Shown here: positions 22,855 through 34,779 of the stretch, piece by piece
How the letters are laid out: the number at the start of each line of letters is the position of its first letter
How positions within the stretch are numbered: position 1 is the first letter of the stretch
Source of the DNA: Nelumbo lutea
Taxonomy: Eukaryota; Streptophyta; Magnoliopsida; Proteales; Nelumbonaceae
NCBI GenBank assembly: GCA_022828595.1
Contig: JAKGHH010000002.1
Location: 66,064,383-66,128,382 of the forward strand
Reading direction: 5' to 3'
DNA: 64,000 bases
Made by a program: the position numbers and the translations under genes
The notes under the pieces: model-generated
Seen by the model: only the letters and a program-made list of their open reading frames with translations
What the model was told of the DNA's origin: nothing
The model's database searches: none

Positions 22855-25560
22855 CAATTACTCCTTCAATGAAGGACACTGGCGTCCTTCCAAGCACCTT
22901 AATTACTAATGAATAGATGAGAACATCTTAGATGATGTTTGGCATTAATGCCGTTTTTAGAGAAAATGGCATCACGAAAGTGCCACATTAGAGAAATCGG
23001 TGCTTCAAAAAACACTCTCTTGTTTGATACCATTTTTAAAAAAATAAAAAAATAAAGAAATTGGACTAACCAACTGAACCAATCCTATTTCAGTTAAGAA
23101 AAATAATTTTAGATCAGATTGGGTTAGAGTTGAAGGTCAGGTTGGGTTAGGATTAGGTTACGGGTTCAACACCCTGGGTTGGGTTAAGGCTGACATCAAC
23201 ATGGTACACAATTTTGGTCTTTTAGACATGGAACCAATCAATTAGTTCCAATTAAATACTTCAATTGGGGTATGAGACAAGAAATGGTTATTTAATAGTT
23301 GTAGTTCTAAGTGGGAGGTAACTTTTCCGTGTGGGCGCCCCTTGTATTTTCATTAAATTCCATTGCGACCAATTGAGATTTGAGAGTGATACTGTAGTCC
23401 AAGAACTCAGTAAGAGTAGCTAAAAGACAATACATCATCAAGACCAGGTCAATGAATTTCAGTCCATCTCATATAAATAAATCAATAACTAAATCAGAGA
23501 TAGACATCCTAGCTTACTGAAACAAGTTACCTGCTATATAATTTAAATTAAACCTATTTAAATTCCATCATTCTCTTGCTTCCAATCTGTACATGTTCTC
23601 TTCTCATCACTCACCCATCCATGTAAAGCCCTTGGAAAATTCCAATTGCTAAGTGGGACCATCTACCCTATTGTATTGGTCCCACTTTTTTTTCTCATTA
23701 TTCTTAAAAAAAAAAATGGTCCCACTTGTTAACTATAGAGCTGACTCGAATCTGATCTTGACCCTAACTAAGTCTGCGTATTGTGCATTGAGAATCTTCA
23801 GTCTTAATTGCCAAGACTAGATGACCCGGCCTTTGCTGGTCTGGGGTGAAGAAGTATCAAAGGACCCACACTCCCTTCAGTCTTAATTGTTAGCTGTTGG
23901 AGCCCAGAGCAGCTCGGTCGTTTCCTGGAATTGTCAAGGAACGAATCAAAATCTGCTAGGAAAAAAGATTTATAATAAGAACAAAGATTAATACTGGTAC
24001 ACCAAAAACAAAATTAAACATGTCTGACGTGGAGTACGTAGTAGGTTATATCCTACCCCATGTTACTCGTCATCTTCTTTCCATAGCTTGAATGAATATC
24101 TGTCAACGACCTTGCTGCTGATAGGTTGGTTACACCAGAGGATATGGATCTGAAGCTTTGACATGACAGTCTCTGCAGAGAGCATCTGGGTTAATACTCT
24201 TACAAATACTATGTTTGATTTTAGTTGCATGTTTTGTGGTTGAAACTTCGTGGCAAAGACATTTCCGGCCATACCATTGGCTTAAATGGTTTGACTCCAA
24301 ACACCTTATGTTGACATGGTTTTTTTAGACAAACAAGGGGTGGTGACTGCTGACTGGAGAAGGTGAAGGCAAGATTCAATTAATCTCATGTTTCCTTTGC
24401 CAATTGCAGTTGGTAACTTTTATCAGATGCTGGAATGAGAAATTGAGAATAGTTTGGCATGGACTTTAAGATATTAAACGTATTCAAGGTGTCTCAACAT
24501 TGGATGGAGAGTTGAAACGATTAATTTCCTACGCGTGGTGGAGATGTGGTTGAGAGCTTTTCTACTTGATTAAACCATTTCCACCACCACCATCATCTTT
24601 AGTAACATTTTCAAATGTATAAAACTCAAGGTAGAGATGTGGTTGAGAGCTTTTCTACTTGATTAAACCATTTCCACCACCACCATCATCTTTAGTAACA
24701 TTTTCAAATGTATAAAACTCAAGGTAGTTCTTCTGTCAAACTAATTTGGGCCCCTGAGAAGAATTGTTTGATCTTGTCTGATAATTAATGGCTTTTCTTC
24801 TAAAACCACCATTATTGCGCCAAAGAATACAAGAGTTCATATGCCAGCAAACCAGGGTGGACCACACCATTATTTTAATGTGATGGGACTCGTGTGCTTA
24901 TCCAACAAAATTGGGATAACTGGACCTTACTGGTCTGTTAGTTTAATTTAATTTGTCCTTGTTAATATTGGTGGAGGGCATCAAAATCAAAGCTCTTTAC
25001 ATCTATCACTATTTGCTTTTTGTTTATTAATTTTCGTCTTCATACCATCTGAAATTCTTATTACTTTTTCTTAAGTTCTCTTTATATTAATTTTTACTTT
25101 TTGGATACTCGAAAGACTCCCCTGTGACAGATTTCTATTTATATTGAACTGTTCTACATGTGAATCTCAACAAGTTAAATGGTAGGCGTGTTCTCACACA
25201 TTTATTTATTTAAATTTGGAAAGATTTTAATTGCATTTGGACTCATATGGGGTGTCAGGAACCTGTAGCTGTCTGAAAATATTTATTCTGATCTTAAATG
25301 GGTTGTTAACACAATTAACAAATGATGAAGTTCAATAAAGCTTTGGATGTATGAATGGATACTACAAGGAAATTTTCAAAAAAAGCTGCTATTGTCTTTG
25401 TTCTAATAAAGAACTAACGAGGGATGCCTGTGATGAGAACAGGCATGTAGACAAAAAAAAAAAATGGTTACTATAAAAAGTTAAGAAAAAAAGAAACATT
25501 CATAGAATGCTTACAGACATGTGCACCAAAAAGGTTACTATAAAATATTAATATGGGGAA
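22855..25560. repeat. Segmental duplication unit 2 (2.7 kb)
   Basis: The shorter partner of 14990-20360, in the same orientation. It lacks the MITE, MULE and hAT insertions of unit 1 and so preserves a pre-insertion arrangement. It has its own additions, notably the 93-bp tandem duplication at 24541-24726 and about 130 bp near 23785-23830 with no match in unit 1. A minus-strand frame of 69 codons at 24063-24272 is partly conserved with unit 1 (SKLQIHIL in both) but is broken in unit 1. I do not recognise it. Confidence 0.85.
24541..24726. repeat. Perfect 93-bp tandem duplication
   Basis: GAGATGTGGTTGAGAGC... at 24541-24633 is repeated base for base at 24634-24726. Each copy contains CCACCACCACCATCATC and ends in CTCAAGGTA. 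I saw no mismatch, so it is recent compared with everything around it, or an assembly artefact. Confidence 0.9.
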
Positions 25561-25674
25561 GGTAGATCTCTATAACGTATACTGTAATACTCTCTAATGA
25601 AGATCCAAAGTTCACTAGAAAACTAATATAAATACAAAATAAATAGGATAGTAGTCTCCTTATAGTATTCATTA

Positions 25675-25926
25675 TGAATGTTCAAAATATTGGTACAGCC
25701 CGATATGTCAGAATGGGCTTATCAGACTGTATTGGGGCTCGTTCCCCTATTTCCTATTTTGTTTTAGTTTTTTAAACCTGGTTCAAAGGGATCGGTTTAA
25801 GGCCTGTTTATCTCTTGAATCTGATTAAACCTTGAAACACCCCCTGTAGGGGCATATCGGGAAGCCCCTAATACAATATGTATCAGCCAATACAACCTGA
25901 TACATATATCAAAACTTTGAACCTTT
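25675..25926. mobile_element. MITE, family M2, copy 1 (252 bp)
   Basis: The ends TGAATGTTCAAAATATTGG and CAAAACTTTGAACCTTTG form an imperfect inverted repeat. Flanking 8-mers ATTCATTA (25667-25674) and GTTCATTA (25927-25934) agree at 7 of 8. The interior GGCCAATACAACC(T/C)(G/A)ATAC-type text and the AAACC(T/C)(T/G)GTTCAAAG-like core are shared with 52477-52711. No coding capacity. Confidence 0.7.
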
Positions 25927-25934
25927 GTTCATTA

Positions 25935-27794
25935 CTCCCAACTTTGTTCCTGGTAAGATTATCAACTTTTTTTTTGTAGTATTACATACTACATGTTACA
26001 AGGGATTTAGGGATGGGGTAGAGCAGTGTGCACCTCAAGTCAAATAACCATACCACGAACAGCCCTATGCTTCAGCAGGTTTTATCCACACCTCCTTGGT
26101 GTTGTTTGGTACGACTTCCATTTATTCAATAAACGGTGCCAGTTCATCGCCATGGTCATGTAGGCATTTGTCCCATTAGGGGAGGCTTCATTTTAATGTT
26201 TTCCCCAACACTAAGGTATTTATTTGCTATTCCGCTTATGCGGCGCCTAATGGCACTAGTTGTCAACCAATAGTGAAAACGTTTATCAACCACTTTTCCT
26301 CAGTTTTGAGGTTTGGAATCCAAAGACATGGTCTCCATGATATACTATCCTACCTTTAGGGCCAATACCTCTTATCCAACCAAAAACAACTAGAGGATCA
26401 TCCTCAACCTTAACCTTTTAATATGATAGGTATAAAGAACTTAAGAAAATGGAAACCCAAAATCTCATCAGCTATGAAAGATTACTTAGAAATCCTCTCC
26501 ATATGGCACCTCAATCCCTAGAGGCCTTGTGTTGCCCATAGAACAACCATCAAGATCTAGATTCAAATCTTTGAAGTGGGGAGAGGGCTAGATCTATAGA
26601 AGTAGAACCACCAGTCATGCCAAAGATGATTTCAAAGAAACCAACCACTCTAAAGTCTTAGAATCCATAGAAAATGTGAGATATTATCATATTACTAAAA
26701 AAGCTATACTATATATAAAAGTGTAAATGTAATGTAGAAGTTTTTCTGGACTAAACTACCCTCTATATCTTTGTTTGAGAAAGGTTATAAAGGTCATTTT
26801 ATTATACCTTTAACGACAACTAAAATGCCTATATTTGTGTATTTAATCCATCTCCAATTGTAAGGGTTGAAAATGTAACTTCAAGTATTACTTTCCACCT
26901 TATTCACTCTCCTATAATTAAGTCTTATACTTAAGCTATCAAATCTCATTTTCTCTTATTAAATCTTATATTTTTAAGTTATTTTTCACTAATAAATGCT
27001 ACTAACTAGATCTACGTCAATATTTTTAACAATATAAATCCATATATTCTAAAATTTACTCAAAAACAAAATCATTTTTTTCCAAGTGGTGGTTAAGCAA
27101 TTCAACCATTCAAATCAAATTAATCAATCTACAAAGTCATAGTTAGGTAATAAATTTTTTAAATTAGAAATAAATAGAGAAAATAATAAAAAATTTAGAA
27201 AAATTAGACACATTTATGTAATCAAATTAAAAAATAAGTGTAATAAACAACAATTATTTTTATTGATAATGAAAATAAAATACATAATTCCAACTAGCCA
27301 AAAGTGAAATATAAAAATAAATAATAAATAGCTTAACTTTTGGGTTAAATGTATTATATAAACTTTAACGTCATAAATAAATAGTAAAAATTAATAAAAT
27401 ATAAAAAAATACATACATTTTGCAAAAAAATCTTTCAGACGCATGTATAATATCATATATTTATCATATTAAACAACAAGTATGTATAAAATATCTGAAT
27501 TTGTTTTACACAAAAAATACAAAAAAAAAACAATAGTAAAAATTGATCACATATATAATTTTATATTTACACTACTATTAAAAATATGAATAAGATTGTG
27601 GAATTTTCTTTTGACTAAAATACTCATTTTTTAATTTAGTCCCTATTTAATTGTGAGGTTTAAATTGTAAATTGAATTGCAACTTTCCACCACATTCAAT
27701 TCACTCTATTTAAATCTTACATTTTTTTTAATAAATGAAAAAAAAGATACACCAATAAATAAAACATTACAAAATGAAAAATCTAGCCAAGTAG
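25935..27794. other. Long stretch without recognisable gene
   Basis: 25940-26700 is of mixed composition, with no open frame above 60 codons and no domain I recognise. 26700-27720 is extremely AT-rich. Segments near 26735-26920 and 27590-27720 resemble each other (CTAAA(C/A)TAC, TTTAAT, CAACTTTCCACC/TACTTTCCACC, ATTCACTCT), suggesting an old duplicated element. Confidence 0.4.
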
Positions 27795-27950
27795 TAGGGG
27801 TGCAAATGGATATGATCCGATCCTATCCTTTTTGTCAAATTTGGATATCCCTAGTCCGGATCTTTGGATCGGATCGAACCGAATAATAGGATCCAATCAT
27901 AAAGTAGATCAAATTTGGATCACTCCATATCCGATCTGGAGATTGGTGAT
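27795..27950. mobile_element. hAT terminal fragment
   Basis: TAGGGGTGCAAATGGATATG at 27795 is a standard plant hAT end. It is followed by repeated GGATC(G/C)GATC words to about 27945. No matching opposite end or target duplication is visible. The fragment is followed by the 0.9 kb repeat (28060). Confidence 0.5.
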
Positions 27951-28059
27951 GAGAACCACATATGAGAGTCCTTAAACGCTATTCTCCTGCCATAGTGTAA
28001 CAATGGAAAATTCCTTAAACACTATTTTCCCTTTGGAGATTAGAGACAAAACTAGAGAT

Positions 28060-28975
28060 TCTAATGTACTCACCATAGACACTTAGAGGTTGGTCAAGTC
28101 TCTGAAGGTCCGGAGAGACGATGGGAAGAAAGGGGAAGGGAGGAGAGAATGGAGAAATCTCCCTGAGAAACCCTAGGGTTAGGGTTATGTGGTAGTCTGA
28201 TGTGGGGGAGAGTTGTTCCCCTTTTTATAGAGAAGACCCAAGGAAGTAAGGAGAAGGATCTAAGCGGAGATCTTTCCTATTAGGAAAGGGGATCTCTATC
28301 TTTATGTCAGCTATTAAGGGAGCACCATTGGGATTTTGCCACATGTCCAGTGAGATCCTTCAAAGGCAAAGTTTTCTTTCTCCTAACGATTTTCATGTGG
28401 CGCGTGTAGGCTATGTCCCCTTACGGGTTTCCCTTTGGCTACATGTTAAGGACAAGATCTGAATCTGACTAGTGTGCTCAGGTGTTAGCTTGATCGCCTT
28501 AGGGATGCCTTATCATAGCTTGTTGTGACTAGAAGGAATGCTGATCTCCCGTAGGTGGGTGTCGTCAGTCTCATTACAGCATGGACTGTCTTTTTGTGTC
28601 CATCGCAAGGTGTCAGTTGTGTATTGGGTGTCTTAAACAAGCAATGCTATTTTATGTCCATCGCAAGCCTTGTGTGATGCTCATTGCTCATCGCAGGTCC
28701 CAAGAGGTGCTTTATGCTCACTGTAGGTTCTAGGAGGTGTTTTATGCTCATCACGAGTCTTGGATAGCCCTATGTGTTTATTATAGATCTCAAAAGATGT
28801 TTCATGCCCATCACACATTCCAAGTGGCTTTGTGTGCTCATTACAAGTGTATGAGCTTTCCATCATTTTGATAGTTTTTTTGTATCATTGCAGGGGTATC
28901 CTGATCGAGATTCCTCCATATGGTTTTCCTTTGGCATCTTCGTCATAATCTCGATGATGGTAAACATGTACTTAC
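28060..28975. repeat. Unclassified 0.9 kb dispersed repeat, copy 2
   Basis: Direct-orientation partner of 4920-5835, with the same order of landmarks: GGTTGGTCAAGTC, a purine-rich tract, CCCTTACGGGTTTCCCTTTGG, GATCGCCTTAGGGATGCC and the TTTTATGTCCATCGCAAG tandem array (28590-28850). The shared part ends at ATGGTAAACATGTACTTA, after which LINE coding sequence begins. Because the flanks differ, the two copies define element ends to within a few tens of bases. A 61-codon minus frame in the array is an artefact of the repeat unit. Confidence 0.7.
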
Positions 28976-30385
28976 ACCTTGTAGTTATTGGTGCTAATTA
29001 TGATTTCATCCATGTTAAGATCCTTGATGATTCTTATAGGGACTGGTTCTACTCCTTTCTTTATGGTGAATCAGAAGAATGCAAAAATAATTTTTTTCAA
29101 TAATTTGCACAATCTCTCTCGTCTTTCCATTAGTTCCTAGCTTTGCATTGGTGACCTAAATATGTACTTCAGTAAGAATGATAAGGAAGGGGGAAGCTCG
29201 GTTAGATGATTTATCATTTAAAAAAAAATAGGAAATTTTTAATAGATTGTGGTCTAGCTACTCTAGAAAGCAAGGGCCTTGTTTACACCTGGTCCAACAA
29301 GAGCCAAGGGGGAGAAAATGTTAGGGCTAAGTTGGACTGGGCCCTCTCAAATGTCGACTAGAGGACATTGTTTGATAGTGTAGAAGTCAAGGTTATTACC
29401 AGCATCGGGCTCAAACCATTTTCCCCTTATCCTAGATTTTATGGTTCCTATCCCCAAGAAGTGGAGGCCTTTTAGGTTTGTGGAGGCCTAGACGTCCCAG
29501 GGCGATTGTGAGCCCTATATCCAAAGAACCTAAAATATCCACTAAACAAGTACCCAATTTCAATTAAACAAAAAAAAAAAAAATTAAGTCTCAAGTAGAA
29601 GCTTAGGAAGTGGAACAAAGAAGTCTTTGGTTGCATCCAAGGAAAAATTAGTGAGTTAAGGAAGGCCTTGGCAAAGGAAATGAATGCCAATAGTAACATC
29701 TTTGGCCAAGCCATAGTAAACAACCTCCAAACCCAACTAGACTCTTAGCTAAAGAGAAAAGAGATGTTGTGTACCCAAAAATCTAGATTAAACTAGCTTC
29801 ACTTGGGAGATAGAAATACAAAGTTTTTTTCATCTCCAAACAATCAAAAGAAGAGCCAAGAATAGAATTACAAAAATCCAAGACTCTAATGGGGTGGTGG
29901 TAGAAGGAGAGGGCAATGTTATAGAAATTTTGGTGTGCCATTTTGGGAGCATCTTTAAGACCTCAAGCCCCACAGAGGAAGATATCAAGGAAGCTATTAG
30001 GCTCTGCTCCAACATCATCTATAAGGAGATGAGGAGCCACCTTGAGAGAGAAGTTATAGAAGAGGAAATTGAAGCTGCCCTCTTCCAAATGGAGCCCAGA
30101 GAGGCTCTTGGGCCAGATGCTTTCCCAAATTTATTCTTCCAAAAATATTGGGAAATTGTAAAAAGAGATGTTATCCGTGTTGTTAAGAGCTTCTTCCATT
30201 CTAGACATCTCTTAATAGAGTTGAACACTACCTTCATAGACCTAGTGCCCAAGGTTAAGAGCCCAAAGTGTGCAGCCACTTCAGACCCATCACCTTTGTA
30301 GCACCATCTACAAGGTCATAGCTAAGGTCTTAGTGAATAGGTTAAAACCTCTACTTGACACCGTTATTAGTAAAAGCTAGAGTGC
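28975..30385 (+). pseudogene. L1-type LINE ORF2 relic, part 1 (endonuclease to RT start)
   Basis: A non-LTR retrotransposon polyprotein with many stops and frameshifts. The first piece, NYDFIHVKILDDSYRDWFYS then FLYGESEE (28990-29080), and IGDLNMYFS.NDKEGG (29148-29190) correspond to the APE-type endonuclease. GLVYTWSNKSQGGENVRAKLD (about 29275-29335) is its C-terminal part. The linker includes LHLGDRNTKFF (about 29798-29830). A frame open from 29894 to 30301 holds the start of the reverse transcriptase: EAALFQMEP.EALGPDAF, NLFFQKYWEIVKRDVI and ELNTTFIDLVPKV. After a shift it continues into VIAKVLVNRLKPLLDT, where a copia element interrupts at 30386. The 5' end of the LINE (ORF1) is not identified. 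Confidence 0.8.
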
Positions 30386-30673
30386 TGATAAAACTCAGAT
30401 TAGATGTTAGTATATGTTCAGATCAGAAGAAAGAGAAGGAAAAGAGAGAGAGAATGAGAAAGAGAAAGAGAAGAAAAAGAAGGAAAAAAGTCACAGCCGA
30501 ACTAGAGAGATAATCTCAAAACCTCTAGTTAGCCCTTCTTTTATTTATACTCTTCTAAGATATACAAGGATTACCATTGTGCTCTCACTTAAGTGAGAGC
30601 CACATCAGCAGAGCAGTACACATATAACTAAACATAAAAGGACTATACTACCCTTGTATAGCCGACTCTAACA
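30386..30673 (-). repeat. 3' LTR of the copia element
   Basis: 288 bp. On the minus strand it starts TGTTAGAGTCGGC and ends GAGTTTTATCA. A TATAAATA box is readable on the minus strand at about 30540-30552. A perfect 18-bp palindrome, CTCTCACTTAAGTGAGAG, occupies 30582-30599, upstream of that TATA in U3. Confidence 0.95.
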
Positions 30674-33600
30674 CTCCCCCTCAAGCTGGTGAGTATGTCA
30701 CATAGTCCCAACTTGTTACATATGTAATCCACTCTTCCCCGATTCAATCCTTTGATAAACAGATCGGCCAATTGATTTCCCGTGTTCACATATGTTGTAC
30801 TTATCACTCCACTAAGTACCTTCTCATGTACAAAGTGGCAATCCACTTCTATGTGCTTCGTCCTTTTGTGAAACACTAAATTAGAGGAGATATGAATGCA
30901 GATTGGTTATCACAGTATAGGTTCATAGGAGTGTCAATCGAGTATCACGTCTCCACTAATAGATGCTTCAACCACACAAATTCGCATGTTGTATGAGCCA
31001 TAGCCCTATATTTAGCCTCTTCACTGCTTCTTGCTACCACTTTCTGCTTCTTACTCTTCCATGTCACTAAGTTCCCACCAAGAAAAGTGCAATACCCTGT
31101 AGTGGACCTTCTGTCAGATATGGACCCGGCCCAATTAGCATCCGTGTATCCCTCTATCTCAAGACTTCCTCTATGATTATACAACAAACCATGACTTGGA
31201 GCACCCTTCAATTACCTCACAGTCCTTAGGACTGCCTCCCAGTGTGGGATTCTTGGATTCTACATAAATTGACTCACTACACTAACCGCAAATGAGATAT
31301 CAGGTCGAGTGATGGTTAGGTAATTAAGCTTACTCACCAGCCTTCTATACCTTCCCGTATCCTCAAACACCTCACCTGTATCACTACCTAATCTAGCATT
31401 CAATTCCATAGGTGTTTCAGTTGGTCTGGCACCCAACAACCTTGTTTCCTCTAGTAAATCAAGAACATATTTCCTCTGCCACAGATTAATACCACTCTTG
31501 GACCTTGCAACCTCTATCCCTAGGAAGTATCTTAGTTTGCCAATATCCTTTGTTTGGAAGTGATCATGTAAGTAAGTCTTCAACCTATCAATTCTTGGTT
31601 TGTCACTGCCTGTGATAACAATGTCATCTACATATACCACCAAGAGAATCTTCCCAGCATTTGACTCATAGATGAATACAGAATGGTCAACCTGACACTG
31701 TTTCATTCCAAACTTCTTCACCACTTCACTGAATCTCACAAACCATGCACGAGGAGATTGTTTAAGTCCATAAATATCTTTCTTAAGTCTACAAACTTTT
31801 TCACCCTCCCCCTAAGAAACAAACCCTGGTGGTTCCTCCATGTACACCTCCTCAAGAAGATCACCATGTAAAAAGGCATTCTTGATGTCAAACTGAAACA
31901 AGGGCCAATCAAACATAGCAGCAAGAGAAATTAGAACACGAACTGACCCAATTTTGGCAATCAAAGAGAAGGTGTTTGTGTAATCAATACCATATGAGTA
32001 TGAGGAAGAGTAGTGAAGTGGTGAAGAACTTGGAGTTCTTCTTCCATTTCTTGGCGCCACCCTAGAGAATTGAGGGCTTCCTGGACATCCTTGGGAAGAG
32101 AGGTAGATGATAACATAGAAACAAACTGTCAATAGGAAGCCGGAAGGTGAGATACAAAAATGTAATTGGAAATGAGATGGAGAGTGTAACTACGTTTACC
32201 TTTCCACAAAGCAATAGGAAGATCAAGGTCAGAACTTGGAGTTGGGGTTGGGGTGGGATGAACTGTCGGATCTATCGACGGTGATGAAGCTAGGGGAGGA
32301 GCTGATGCCTGATGATGTGTATACACTCGTCGGATAGGTGGTCATCTCTCAGGTAGTTGCACTGGAGGCGAAGACTAGGTCATGACCGGAATAAGAGGAA
32401 TGAGATCCTCAATAGGAATTGGAAGAGGGGGTGATGGCAACAGAGGAAAAGAACCATCCAACCTGAAGAAGAAAGGAACAGACTCAAAAAATATAACATC
32501 AGAACACACAAAAGAATGCCGAGAACGAGGGTTATAATACTTATACACTTATAGAGTCCTAGAATGGCCAAGAAAGACACTTAGTGGATCTAACATCTAA
32601 CTTGTCCATTCTAGGCCCAAGATTATGAATGAAACACACAGATCCAAAAATTTTGGAAGTAAGTGGAAAAGGAGACAATGTGGGAAACATAACAGAGAAA
32701 GGGGATTGACCTTCAAGGATAAACATGGGCATGCAATTAATAAGAAAGCAAGATGTGGGTACAACATCACTCCAAAAGAGTTTGGAGACATTCATCTGAT
32801 GTAAGAGGGACCAAGTAGTTTCCAAAAGGTGATGGTTTTTTCTTTCAGCCACCCCATTTTGTTGAGGGGTGTAGGTACATGAGGTTTGATGGATAATGTC
32901 ATGTTGTTCCAAATATTCTTGAAAGTGTGTGAAAAAATACTCATGGCCATTATTAGAATGAAGAATTTTAATATGTACACCAAATTGATTGCGAATTTCA
33001 GCATAAAATTTCTTGAAGATAGAAAACAATTTACTCTTTTCTTTCATAAGGTAAATCAATGTCATCCTTGAATAATCATCAACAATTACAAAGTACTTGT
33101 AACCATTATAAAACACTACTCTGTTTGGATCCCAGATATCTGAATGGACTAAAGAAAAATGACTCAATGTATGACTATCAAATCTAGGACTAAAGGAGAC
33201 ACAATGGTGTTTCCCAAACTGACACGACTTACAATTTAAATTAGAAAGACAACGCAACAATGGAACAAGTAGCTGAATAGCTCTAAGAGACGGATGACCA
33301 AGTCTGCAGTGCCACTGATGAGAGAGAGAGATGACTGAAGAGTTGTTGTCGAACCACCTCCATCAACATAATACAGTCCACCAGCTTCATGCCCTCCACC
33401 AATCTTCATCCCCGTCTTGAAATCATGAAACACACAAGATGAAGGATAAAAAGTTATTGAGCAATTAAGAGATTGAGTTAATTTACTAATAGACATCAGG
33501 TTAAAGGGAAACTTGGGAACATATAAAACTGATGAGAGGGATAATGAATCAGTGTCAACATTACCAACACCACATATGGCTGATGTAGAGCCATTGGCAA

Positions 33601-34779
33601 GAGTAACATATTGGGAAGTGGAGGATGGAGAAATGGATGAAAACACACCTGGAGTTCCAGTCATATGATCAAAAGCTCCAGAATCTATAATCTAACAGAA
33701 AGATGTGGATGCCAAACTTGAGATTCTTGTCTGGCATCCCGTGTGTGTAAGGGTAGTTGTGTTCTGTTGAGATGTACCCTGAATAAACCGCTCATACTCA
33801 TCTCATAAAACACTCACCATCTTCTTTTTGGAAGTATCTGTAGATGTAGTGGGGATGTGATCAATGACTTGAGATTCTTGTCTTGAGCTACCACCATTTA
33901 CAGCTACATGATTCGCCCAAGTTGAAGGTGGGCCATGGAGATCGTAGCAAAAATTGATAATATGACCCTCCATACCACAATGAGTACACCTTCTTTGAGT
34001 ATTACCACATCCCCTACCACGGGCTCCCCCTGAGTCACGTCCTCCAACACGACCACCACCACGATTATACATTCCACCACCACCACGACCATACATGGGT
34101 CCACCACCACTACCACGATCATGCTGACCTCCTCTACCACCACAACCTCCCCCTCTCGTAATTGCAAATGCAGACCTATCTGACATAGTTGAAGTCTCTA
34201 TGAGTCCAAATGCAGACCTATCTGTGCCCTTACGGGTTCATACTCAGATTTTAGCCCTACTAAAAATCTGGTCATATCCAACTACTCTCTCTGTTGTTGC
34301 TGAATTTTGACATAAGGTGTAAGAGGATGATAAACATTCAACTCATTTCGTAAATTTCTCATACTGGCATAATAGTCCTCAAGACTTTGATTACCTTGTT
34401 GCAGATTGAAGTACTCTTGGTACAGTTGGTAAACCCTAGTAGTGTTATCTTGTCCAGAATATAGTTTCCTTGAATGACCCCAGACTTCCTTGGTTGTATC
34501 TAAAAACATGAAGTTCACACTAATTTTGGACTCCATGTTGTTTCATAGCCAAGTCATAATTTGAGCATCCTCCTGCTCCCATTCATCATATCCCGGATAA
34601 TCAATTGAGGGTTTATCTTCCCTCACAAGTTTCACTTTCTTTTTGGATTTCAGGAAAACTTCAACAGACTTACCCCAAGGGACATAATTCTCACCATTCA
34701 ATTTTATAGATGTCATCTGCACACTCAGATAATCAGAAGGCACCACCACACTTGATTTGTGTTCACTACTATCTCCCAT
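30674..34779 (-). pseudogene. Copia gag-pol polyprotein, interrupted by stops and frameshifts
   Basis: The polyprotein starts at 34779 (MGDSSEHKSSVV). Gag runs to about 34150, with a Trp codon turned to TGA at 34543. A glycine/arginine-rich tract precedes a CCHC knuckle, CTHCGMEGHIINFC (about 34000-33960). The protease motif is IDSGAFDHMTG (about 33690-33660). The GAG-pre-integrase HRLGHPS segment needs a frame change near 33290. Integrase spans about 33260-32560: HSDIWDP and QQNGVAERK are present, but the second catalytic Asp reads Asn in HSNNGHEYF. RT (32130-31260) has FDIKNAFLHGDL and the YVDD active site (LVVYVDDIVITG). RNase H follows (GYTDANWAGS, KKQKVVARSSEEAKYRAMA; 31211-30945), then a tail at 30876-30674 (HIEVDCHFVHEKV, NQLADLFIKGL). 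Most domains are readable, but no single frame survives, so it is not autonomous. Confidence 0.9.

Noticed and set aside
24063..24272. 69-codon minus-strand frame as a gene
   Set aside because: Only part of it is shared with duplication unit 1, where it is interrupted. I recognise no family, so it is noted but not called.
26700..27720. Possible Helitron or other element in the AT-rich block
   Set aside because: Similar words recur near 26735 and 27590, but I found no TC start, CTRR end with hairpin, or paired ends.
28590..28850. CRISPR-like array (regular ~36-bp spacing)
   Set aside because: The units are degenerate along their full length with no constant-repeat/unique-spacer pattern. It is an internal tandem array of a plant dispersed repeat.
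32129..34186. Plus-strand and alternate-frame ORFs within the copia element
   Set aside because: They are shadows of the minus-strand gag-pol relic. The minus frame carries all recognisable motifs (CCHC, DSG, integrase, YVDD).
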